The notes under the pieces: model-generated
What the model was told of the DNA's origin: nothing
The model's input: only the letters and a program-made list of their open reading frames with translations
Database searches by the model: none
Part shown: positions 58,301-64,000 of the stretch, in pieces
Layout of the letters: every line of letters begins with the position of its first letter
How positions within the stretch are numbered: position 1 is the first letter of the stretch
Position numbers and translations under genes: made by a program
NCBI GenBank assembly: GCA_964017065.1
Contig: OZ024783.1
Coordinates: 18,451,752 to 18,515,751 of the forward strand
Length of the DNA: 64,000 nucleotides
Origin: Haliclona indistincta
Taxonomy: Eukaryota > Porifera > Demospongiae > Haplosclerida > Chalinidae
Reading direction: 5' to 3'

Positions 58301-58668
58301 CCTGCAAGCCTGATAAAGCTCCTTATTCTGTGAGTAGAGCACAACATAATGTAAGCAGAATCAGATAATGATTGCTACAGTCTCCATCAACTATTGATCA
58401 CATGATCAAACTCATTAATATTCATGAGATACAGTATCCTCAGTGTAGGGCACGCGAGGCGGCGGCTACTATGTCGTGTACACAGTGAGCGGCTCCTTGT
58501 GGACTGCACTACAGCAGCTAGCCTTCTGAACCGGACTGAGCCACCCGCCCCGCCCCAGGAGTACGGGCTGGGCTCAACCAGCTCTCGCTCGCTCGTACCA
58601 CAGCTTATTGCGGGACAGTGCTAGTAGTCTCTTACCAACTGGTCCTGATCATAGCTCAGAGAACTCAT
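49324..58668 (-). CDS. Small ankyrin-repeat protein, copy C
   Basis: Six exons give an open frame of about 183 residues: 58668-58636 (MSSLSYDQDQL), 58327-58226 (NKELYQACRDGNVSRVSELL), 57525-57430 (LTPLITSSLGGHSQVVRLLL), 54586-54488 (TALHFSAFNGRTAVAEQLI), 53984-53912 (GQTPLDLARERNHQDIVDLL) and 49472-49324 (tail and stop). Exon 1 is one codon shorter and exon 2 one codon longer than in copy B; the rest match in length. Substitutions cluster in the ankyrin repeats and keep the frame, which suggests both copies are or recently were expressed. The intron between exons 5 and 6 holds an intact Ty3/gypsy element in the same orientation. The intron between exons 3 and 4 holds a nest of MITEs. Both make transcripts much longer than in copy B. 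Confidence 0.82.
49626..49836 (-). repeat. Ty3/gypsy LTR (3' LTR)
   Basis: A 211-bp long terminal repeat begins TGTGTCGTAACC and ends CCTGTCACA. The element reads on the minus strand, so this is its 3' copy. Next to it inside the element lies TCTCCCTTTCTTAG, a polypurine tract on the coding strand. It is flanked on the outside by ATCAT (49621-49625). Confidence 0.93.
49822..53652 (-). CDS. Gag-Pol polyprotein of a Ty3/gypsy retrotransposon
   Basis: One 1276-residue frame. It has a Gag-like region (1-200) and two zinc knuckles CX2CX4HX4C at 221-254. The aspartic protease motif DTGA is at 307-310. Reverse transcriptase spans about 430-600, with LDANSGFWQ around D526 and IDD at 587-589. RNase H has D735, E777 and D802. 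The integrase zinc-binding residues are H960, H963, C993 and C996, and the catalytic residues are D1023, D1076 and E1112, the D,D(35)E spacing. The order PR-RT-RH-IN defines the Ty3/gypsy group. No envelope gene is present. All catalytic residues visible in the frame are intact, so it is potentially autonomous. Gag and Pol are fused without a frameshift. The start ATG lies about 10 bases inside the 5' LTR boundary. The frame ends in a basic tail that overlaps the 3' LTR. Confidence 0.96.
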   Translation of the reverse strand: MTTYGIKPPESFDVHHPENWTKWSKRFEQFRVASGLSGAVAAKQVSTFLYCFGESAEDLLSAMGATDADRATYAGIKERFDTYFKVRHNAVYERACFNRRIQQQGESAEDFIVAVHTMADRCEFGADWRDELIRDRLVVGIRDVELSEKLQLTPTLTLAEAVKQIRQREAVHGQQVVLREGDTRDNPVVLDALKSGKQRPPKPTRRRYPGKQGSANSKKQCGRCGGTPHSRNDCPARDAECHRCGKKGHYRSHCLTKSVPVVNPPANTDSVTLEENYLDTLTDLEQSPTSWTTTVRVNSTDILFKLDTGAEVTAISKKAFLSIENTPELHNSSRLLYGPEHKPLSVVGQLSATLQHESADSTCNQQIFVVEGLTRNLLGLPAIVALGLIARVDNTEEVTNSTAELLDAYPKVFQGLGEFGEPYCIKLVPDAVPHAIFTPRRIPIPYREKVKEELSRMEEQGVISRVDGPTKWCSGMVAIPKKNGAVRICVDLQKLNKSVLREVHPLPRVDETLGLLAGATVFSKLDANSGFWQIPLAEESRPLTTFLTPFGRFWFNKLPFGISSAPEHFQKQMSRVLEGLDGVVCQIDDILVHGSDQSTHDQRLKAVLDRLQSRGVTLNREKCSFNQRRLKFLGHMIDGQGISADPDKIAAIRDMEPPSNLSELRRFLGMTTQLGKFSPNLADLTQPLRELLHRKNSWLWGPAQEKAFVLVKDELTKPSVLLLYDPLLQTKVTADASSFGLGAVLSQKDSADRWRPVSFASRALSDTEKRYAQIEKEALAVTWASEKFQDFVLGKEFTIETDHKPLVPLLNSKNLDNLPPRVLRFRLRLARFNYQVEHKPGKLLYTADTLSRAPVFPPPGDQSGEQEVEQWMITAVQSIPASEQRLEKYSLAQKEDKVCTLLLKFCKTEWPPKQSLDKELKPYWDARHKISVEGKLDLLLYGSRIIVPLSMQASTLDKLHEGHQGIQRCRLRAQESVWWPGISSQIKDKIQRCPTCAELAINPVEPMIPSSLPDRPWQKLGADLFYYRGKNYLLVVDYYSRYPEVAELSSTTSRNVISALKSMFSRHGIPDLLHSDNGPQFSSEELNQFAKSYDFELSTSSPYYPQGNGLVERMVKTIKSLFNKSEDRYLSLLIYRSTPLPWCGLSPSSLLMGRQPRSTLPQINSHLTPDWSHLISFPENDMKFKEKQKQNYDSRHRVHFQNTLPEGTTVWIKSDKRPTQGTIHSDATTPRSYWVDTPSGKLRRNRRHLTVVPPNTVSRDPIITRSKTKKGRCDRM
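53663..53898 (-). repeat. Ty3/gypsy LTR (5' LTR)
   Basis: A 236-bp LTR identical by eye to 49626-49836 except for a duplicated 25-bp unit (GGTGTACAGGGATGATATTG...). It should carry the promoter of the element on the minus strand. Confidence 0.93.
55323..55900. mobile_element. piggyBac-like MITE 1 (TTAA target)
   Basis: A 578-bp segment begins CCCTTTAACCCCTAATG and ends TAATTAAAGGG. It is bounded by TTAA on both sides (55319-55322, 55901-55904). TTAA target duplications with CCCTTT-type ends point to piggyBac-derived elements. Weak open frames inside show no transposase motif. Confidence 0.72.
56212..57118. mobile_element. Long-hairpin foldback MITE, copy 2, interrupted
   Basis: The arms AAAACATTTTAACAAAAATGC (left) and their complement GTTAAAATGTTTTTTAAAC (right) match the element at 40847-41137. 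The loop sequence CTGCTTTCGATAGTTGTAG is followed by an inserted piggyBac-like MITE. Compared with copy 1, this copy has additional AGTAAACAAGATTTAAA sequence in both arms. Confidence 0.8.
56395..56993. mobile_element. piggyBac-like MITE 2, nested (TTAA target)
   Basis: A 599-bp segment begins CTCTTTAGTGACTGAA and ends GGCCCTAAAGGG, bounded by TTAA (56391-56394, 56994-56997). The empty site (TTGTGGTTAATTTAATAGG) is seen in the sister foldback element near 40996. It includes a GC-rich part with GGCTCCGCCCCTTCGAACC at 56750-56830. Confidence 0.8.
58457..58626. other. Conserved GC-rich block in ankyrin intron 1, copy C
   Basis: Paralogue of 18797-18965. Its conservation, against the heavier change in the surrounding intron, hints at function, such as a promoter-proximal element, but this is inference. 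Confidence 0.4.
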
Positions 58669-58963
58669 GGCACTAGTTAGTAGACAGCGACTGCACTCAA
58701 ATGAGAAAATCAGATCACTGCGTCGGATCAAAGATCGAGAAGGGGGCGTGTATCATGAATATCTGTTATTAAAAATAATTAATAAAACTTACAAATTTTG
58801 AACAAATTTTAAAGCAATTTTTTGTACATTAATTTTTATCCGGTTCACAAAAATTGGGTTTAAACTGGGTTTAAATTTGTTTTTCTGACTGAAACTTACT
58901 TTTGAGGCTATAGACTTAATAATTAACTTATGAAAAATATCATTGTACTACAATTAATACTAG

Positions 58964-59690
58964 CTATCTGTCTCTATGCTCCAATACTGTACTACTGGTC
59001 GCTCCATGATGATGTGGTAGAGATGTGTGTTGTTTGGACCATAGTTCAGTATATAGTGAGTGAGGGTTTGATAACAAGTGATAGTGAGATCCTCTCTCAA
59101 TGATCCTGCCATCTTGACCCAGTACTAGTATCTCATCAGCATCCACTATACTGGACAGACGATGAGCAATGAAGATTGAAGTGCGATCATGAGCTGTGAT
59201 CTGACGCATTGCACTCAATATATGCTACAGCACAACAGAGATAACATATCAGATTAATACTCACTCATCATAAGTTACTTCCTCCCTCACCTGTTCTGTA
59301 ATGGAGTCCAGTGATGATGTAGCTTCATCATACACTAGTATTGGTGCATGCATTCTTCAACACTGCTCTGGCTATATGGCTACTCTCTGCTTCTCACCTC
59401 CTGCAAGAGAGGGATAACAAGGAGTGAGAGAGAGAGAATTATCCTGTCTCCATACCTGATAGTTTGAGCCCTCTCTCACCAACTGGTGTCTCATATTGTA
59501 GTGGCATCCCTTCAATATAGCTCTCTTGAGTCCAGCTATCTCAATGGCGTTCATCACCTCCTCATCACTAGCTGATAGGTTACCATATGATACATTATAG
59601 AGGATTGTGTTATGGAACAGCTAGCACACAGTCCTGAGGGACCACTCCGATACTCCTCCGTAAGTTATCAAGAGTGATTGATGTACAGTG
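58964..59690 (-). pseudogene. ABCB7-like nucleotide-binding-domain exons, copy C (broken)
   Basis: The terminal exon (59224-58964) is intact, from [20 protein letters not shown] to EHRDR and a TAG stop. The signature exon at about 59402-59294 contains a 2-base insertion (CTATATGGC) that turns VAIAR into VAI-stop, plus a 4-base insertion in AATGCATGCACC. The exon at 59690-59455 reads SLRRSIG and GLKLS but carries insertions near 59515 and 59620. There is only one signature exon, unlike copies A and B. It cannot produce an ABC domain. The family is the mitochondrial ABCB7/Atm1 type. Confidence 0.78.
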
Positions 59691-60223
59691 TCATTACTGT
59701 TCGGAATTATTCAAGCCTCTCAGTTACACTTGTATATTGTAAATTTGTAGAAAATTGTTACTATTTTAGTAAATTATGTGAAATACCGTCTAGTGTTCAA
59801 TAGGTTACCTACTAACCAAAATGCATTAATTAGCTTCCTGCATCTTGGATCTGCATGGAATGCATGATTGAGCACCTGCACTGGATGGATACTGGTAGTA
59901 ATGCATGCCACAGTATAATGGGTTTTCTAAACTCAGTATTATCATCATTTGAATTAAAATTATTTCATTAAACAATCTTGCTTGTTCACAGAATACTTGC
60001 TTAAAAGGAAGTGTATATGGGAGCTTTTCTAAAAAATCCACTGTACAATGCAATCATTATGTCCAGCTTGATATTAGATAAGTTAGAATCAGCTAGTGAT
60101 AACCAAGTCAGCCATGTGTCATGTATGGTCCTTTATGTGTTGTTGTTTCGCTCAAAATGGTTTTTCACATTGTATAGATAATTCTCCATTATACGAGTTA
60201 ATTGCTCCTAGGTTAATTTGCAG

Positions 60224-61923
60224 GACATGAGCTCTTTCAGTTGAGCAATGACGGTAACCCTGAGACTGCACACGGAGTGGGCAGAAACCACTACACTGAC
60301 TACGAGGTTAAGATGAAGGTCAGTCATTAGATACCGAGTGGTGGGTTTCTGGGAGCTAGAGAAACCGAGGCTAACCACCCCAAGATACTACAGGAAGTAA
60401 TGATGTACAGATGATGTTTGCGTGTGCCCTAGCTAGCTAGACAAAGCAGACTCCAAGTCTAACCCAGAGGGGCTCTCCGAGTGGATTAGACCCTTGACCT
60501 TCCTGTGTGATGTCTATAGCATGAGCTCTTTCAGTTGATCATTGAGTGGGAAGGCACACTAGATGACTAGCATTCACTAAATTCAGCTTCCTATAAATCT
60601 CCACATCACTAAATTCAGCTTTTTCTAAATCTCCATATCACCATTATACAACTTGTATGGACCACCATAATGCAATATTGTAGCTATATGACTGAGTAGT
60701 TGTGGTAAGCTGTGTGTTCAACATTGTCGATCATATGCGCTGAAGTGTGAGTGTGTTTGGTGATTTTCTGTCATCTTGCAATGCCGAAAGGAAAATCATT
60801 GAGTGTCACCTTCGTGCACTAATGTGTTCAGTCTCTGTTCATCCTCCATCGTGTGAATAAAGACAACGGTGACTTTATGTGAAACTTGAATCACTTTAAA
60901 TTGTCAGTCTCTACTGCTTTCTGTGTCTATTATAGAGACTGAATTCATAAATTAGTGTGCGAAGGTGTACGTTACGTTTACGTTGTATTTTTTAGAAGAC
61001 ATTAAATTATTTTTGAGCTATGATGGAGGTCGAGGTGACTGTCTAGGCATAGCTAGACCTTTGTTAGATTAACAAGTAGTGGTGTGAAATGGTTCTCCAT
61101 TTTAGTAACTTGCTTAGCAAATCAACAGCGACCTTTCACAAAATGTACATACATGTGGTTAGTATTATTGTCAGACAAGCAGCTTTCTTGTCATGGGTGT
61201 AACTATGGTGGTAGGGCAGGGAGGACAGTGATTCAAGGAACAACATAGTAACAGCACCACTAACCTTTGAGCCTACAGCGCCTTTAACCCTTGCATCAGT
61301 GAGAATCAACCTACAGCTTATCTGTAGGCAACCCTCATGAGCTTATCCACCTGGAAAATCTCATGAATAAAATTTTGTTTTTTGCCGTGAGGCTTCACTC
61401 ACAAAGTCTCTTCTTGCCCCTCTGCCCTTCCAATCCTAGTTACGTCCCTATAATATCTTGGAACAATAATTATCATAGAGTCAGTGTATATTTCCAGCTA
61501 ACGACAGACAAGCCTTCTCAGATTAAATTTGATAATGTACTCTATAATCTCTACTATAGACTAACATACCAGTCTTTAAGCTGAAGGAGTGTTCGTGTCG
61601 TAGACGATATCGTGATTTTGAATGGCTCAAGAAAGAACTAGAGAGAGATAGCAAGGTATGTAGCCATGTGTTAGACAGACCCTGTATCATGTCATCCTCT
61701 ACAGATTGTTGTTCCTCCTCTTCCTGGCAAAGCTTTCAAGAGACAACTACCATTTAGAGGAGATGAAGGTAACCCCGCCCCCTCTCATAACCCTGCCCCT
61801 TCTCATAATCCCGCCCCTTCACATAACCCCGCCCCCTCACATACCCCTACCCCCTCTTATACCTTGCATATAATATTATTGTGTGTAGGTCTATTCGATG
61901 ATGACTTTATTGAAGAACGAAGG
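60224..61923 (+). pseudogene. SNX3-like: SNX3-like sorting nexin, copy C (exon 4 interrupted)
   Basis: Exon 1 60224-60318 (HGVGRNHYTDYEVKMK), exon 2 61560-61655 (TNIPVFKLKECSCRRRYRDF) and exon 3 61705-61768 (GKAFKRQLPFRGDE) are all open and have GT-AG borders. They make this the best-preserved copy. Exon 4 starts at 61889 (LFDDDFIEER) but is cut after GAACGAAGG at 61923 by an inserted inverted-repeat element. The remainder of exon 4 and exon 5 are not found to the right in this window. Compared with copy A, exon 1 has one extra codon (E-T-A-H). The protein would lose the end of the PX domain. Confidence 0.85.
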
Positions 61924-61937
61924 GGGATAGTACCGGT

Positions 61938-63137
61938 GTAACGGAGATATGTGTTTCCCCTGATTTTCTGTTCCCCCGAACAGATATCTCCAGCCACGCC
62001 CTCGGAGATATGTGTTCCCCCTGATTAATTAAAACGCAGTGTTATGTGTTTCCAACAAATTAGCACTCGCGCGCGAATTGCTCGTCTCAAATAATCTGGT
62101 AAGCTACTTTTATCAGGACAAGTGTAGTTCTCTTCCTTCGTCGATATGGCCATTGCAAGGTCAAGGAATTGTAAGTGCTCTGAATAAAGCATGTACAATA
62201 AAAATTTTATAGCAATTTTAAAATCTACCACTACTTGTCAACTCCGTGCAAATACTGACGCAGTCAATGGTGACATCACTTGTCAGCACATTGCCCAGCT
62301 ACTACTGCAAGAGACAGTCTTTGGCACGAAGTAAGATTTGCATTATGGCTATGTTATGCCGGTAATATTCAAACAAAATTAATTTTATAACTTTAACTGA
62401 ATTTATTATGATCTATATGTCTGATCTATTATAATTATTTTGAATAGACAATGATTACCGTGATCATCAGTAGCAAGTTTGGAGTTTCTGTGGAAGAAGC
62501 ACTAGCTGCTTATGACAAACAAGAGCTATCTGCAGTCTGCACAGCATAACGGACTTCATGACATTACTGTCTTACTTGTGATGTATGTAATTATTATGAT
62601 CAATCAACTGGGGTCATGACCCATCATAATTATATAAATCGTAGTCATCCCAACATAATTATCATTGCCTAGCGCCAATGATAATATTATAATTTAATAT
62701 TTCACTAGCGGCATAGATCTTCATGATTAGAGAAATCCCATACTGCTTGTAGCTCTGCATGTAGCATTAACTAATAGAGGTAATACATGCACAAGATAGA
62801 TCAGCAGTCACTAGTGCAAGTGAGACACTGTCAGGGGGCATCACAAAGCTACCATTAAGGCTAAAATGCTCTAGATCTTTCGACTATAGTTTAGAGCAGT
62901 CATTCGCAGTGCAATCGAAGTCTCTCCTGTGTGTAGTCTACGATGAGCTAGTACTCACGCATGATGATACGCGCGCGAGCGTGTGGGAAACACATATCAT
63001 CGGGGAAACACATATCCGCGTGAGGGGGAACAGATATCACTGCTAATTCATCAGGGGGAACACATATCTCCGAGGGCTTGGCTGGAGATATCTGTTCGGG
63101 GGAACAGAAAATCAGGGGGAACACATATCTCCGTTAC
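61938..63137. mobile_element. Inner TIR element (GTAACGGAGATATGTG ends)
   Basis: A 1200-bp element has inverted ends of about 100 bp (GTAACGGAGATATGTG, CTGTTCCCCCGAACAGATAT, CTCGGAGATATGTG). It interrupts the outer element at ACCGGT, which is present on both sides (61932-61937, 63138-63143). Copy 1 of the outer element has only one ACCGGT at this place (27231-27238). The superfamily is not assigned. No transposase frame is recognised. Confidence 0.8.
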
Positions 63138-63299
63138 ACCGGTTTGCCTACTCCCACTTCGCCTACTCCCATTTTGCCTACTTACAGCCCTAAAGGGACG
63201 TTTTGCCTACGCAAGCCGCCTTCGGCGGCTTATATTATCTACGCGCGCGCGTACAGAATCACTATAATGGCTTGTTTATAGCACTAGTCGGTCAGCTCG

Positions 63300-63374
63300 T
63301 TCCGGTGGCGCAGCGGTTTAGTGCGGTGGCTTGTACTGAATGCAAATGTTCAGGGTTCGGTTCCCGCTCAGTAC
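63300..63374 (+). repeat. tRNA-derived (SINE-like) region, copy 2
   Basis: It contains an A-box TGGCGCAGCGG and a B-box-like GGTTCGGTTCC, one base off consensus, then CGCTCAGTAC. It corresponds to 27005-27076. The middle differs by several bases, showing divergence between the copies. Confidence 0.72.
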
Positions 63375-63772
63375 TTATTATTTTTAATTTTTTTCCCAGA
63401 AAACTTAAGTTTTTTTTAACTAAGTCGATCGTCGGGACAGCTTGCAGATCCAGTGAAGGACGAAGGCCCTGTTTAGGACGACCCTCTCGACGATCTTTAG
63501 CCAGGGCCGAAGGCCCGGTTTAGGACGACCCTCCCGACGATCCTTAGGCTTACCAAGGGCCGAAGGCCCGGTTTAGGACACCCTCCCGACGATCCTTAGG
63601 CTTACCAAGGGCCGAAGGGCCGGTTTAGGACACCCTCCCGACTTTGCACAGTTAGGAGAAGGTTTTTAGGGTTCAGGGTTTAGGGTTTAGTTTTGCTTAC
63701 TTCTAGTAGGCAAAACGTCCCTTTGGGGCTGTAAGTAGGCAAAATGGGATGAGAGTAATGAGCGATAGATTG

Positions 63773-63950
63773 CTATGTGGAGCCTACACGACAACGATGC
63801 ACCGTCAGACCACCTCTGCTTCTGAACCATTTGTCACATATCACACATTGTACAGCACCTGCCTGCTCGTGGATTGGCTTACTACGCTCTCTTAAGCACT
63901 TATGCCTAGCCTTGTCGCTCTCTCTGGTGAAGGATCGCTGACACACTTCA

Positions 63951-63952
<2 letters not shown>
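63773..63952 (-). CDS. C2H2 zinc-finger C-terminal fragment
   Basis: Reading leftwards, an exon-like frame encodes two C2H2-like fingers, VCQRSFTRESDKARHKC and CVICDKWFRSRGGLTVHRC, followed by a stop at 63773. A GT-rich tract ending in TAG just upstream could be a splice acceptor. Fingers of this style occur at the C-terminus of some animal non-LTR retroelement proteins, and also in ordinary zinc-finger proteins. The window ends before that can be decided. It is incomplete, and the upstream poly-CV frame is only the dinucleotide repeat. Confidence 0.5.

Positions 63953-64000
<48 letters not shown>
63953..64000. repeat. (AC)n microsatellite at window end
   Basis: A perfect CA run of 24 units reaches the window end, so its full length is unknown. 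Confidence 0.95.

Larger units (their letters stand above)
61924..63749. mobile_element. Inverted-repeat element with tRNA-like interior, copy 2 (nested, truncated)
   Basis: The left end GGGATAGTACCGGT abuts SNX3 exon 4. After an inner element (61938-63137) it continues TTGCCTACTCCCACTTCGCC as in copy 1 at 26586-27245. It contains the tRNA-like region, the CCGAAGGCCCGGTTTAGGAC repeats and GGGTTTAGGGTTTAG. The right arm stops at GTAGGCAAAATGGGA, so it is shorter than the left arm. The SNX3 sequence does not resume, so a deletion or rearrangement accompanied the insertion. Confidence 0.75.

Overview
This window looks like animal nuclear DNA, most probably from a demosponge such as Amphimedon. 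That is an inference. It rests on AT-rich sequence, very short GT-AG introns (about 50 bp), spliced homologues of animal proteins (SNX3, ABCB7), lineage-expanded ankyrin, kinase and GTPase-death-domain genes, and many animal-type transposons (hAT, CACTA/EnSpm, piggyBac MITEs, Ty3/gypsy). No bacterial gene organisation, rRNA or CRISPR was seen. A 200-base assembly gap lies at 39221-39420.

Layout. 1-2390 holds a perfect (AAG)396 microsatellite and no recognisable gene. 2397-6354 holds ABCB7-like exon relics (-) and a broken SNX3-like gene (+). 7562-9238 is a coiled-coil protein kinase gene (-). 9379-13541 is a 57-bp minisatellite invaded by two hAT-type elements. 13924-19022 is an intact six-exon ankyrin gene (-) with a 2.4-kb hAT-like element in intron 1. 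19493-21595 repeats the ABCB7/SNX3 segment. 22367-33750 is bounded by CACTA-like ends and carries a 5-kb minisatellite and a four-exon transposase-like gene. 33751-35696 is a reversed minisatellite and the orphan last exon of SNX3. 36617-39220 is a GTPase/COR-like/death-domain gene (-), running into the gap. 40268-40663 is a small proline-rich gene (-). 41597-48933 is the largest minisatellite array. 49324-58668 is a second intact ankyrin gene copy, with an intact Ty3/gypsy element (49626-53898) and a nest of MITEs in its introns. 58964-61923 is the third ABCB7/SNX3 segment, cut in SNX3 exon 4 by nested terminal-inverted-repeat elements. A zinc-finger fragment closes the window.

The main organising fact is a segmental duplication (ankyrin gene, ABCB7 fragment, SNX3). 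It is present two or three times, so each younger insertion can be checked against an empty paralogous site. Every SNX3 and ABCB7 copy here is damaged, in different ways. The two ankyrin genes remain open. One 57-bp satellite family makes up about a quarter of the window and shows higher-order duplications of about 882, 1337 and 1777 bp. No operon-like or new defence-like system was recognised. The most interesting items are the CACTA-associated loss of SNX3 exons, the tRNA-like-containing inverted-repeat element, and the GTPase-death-domain gene.
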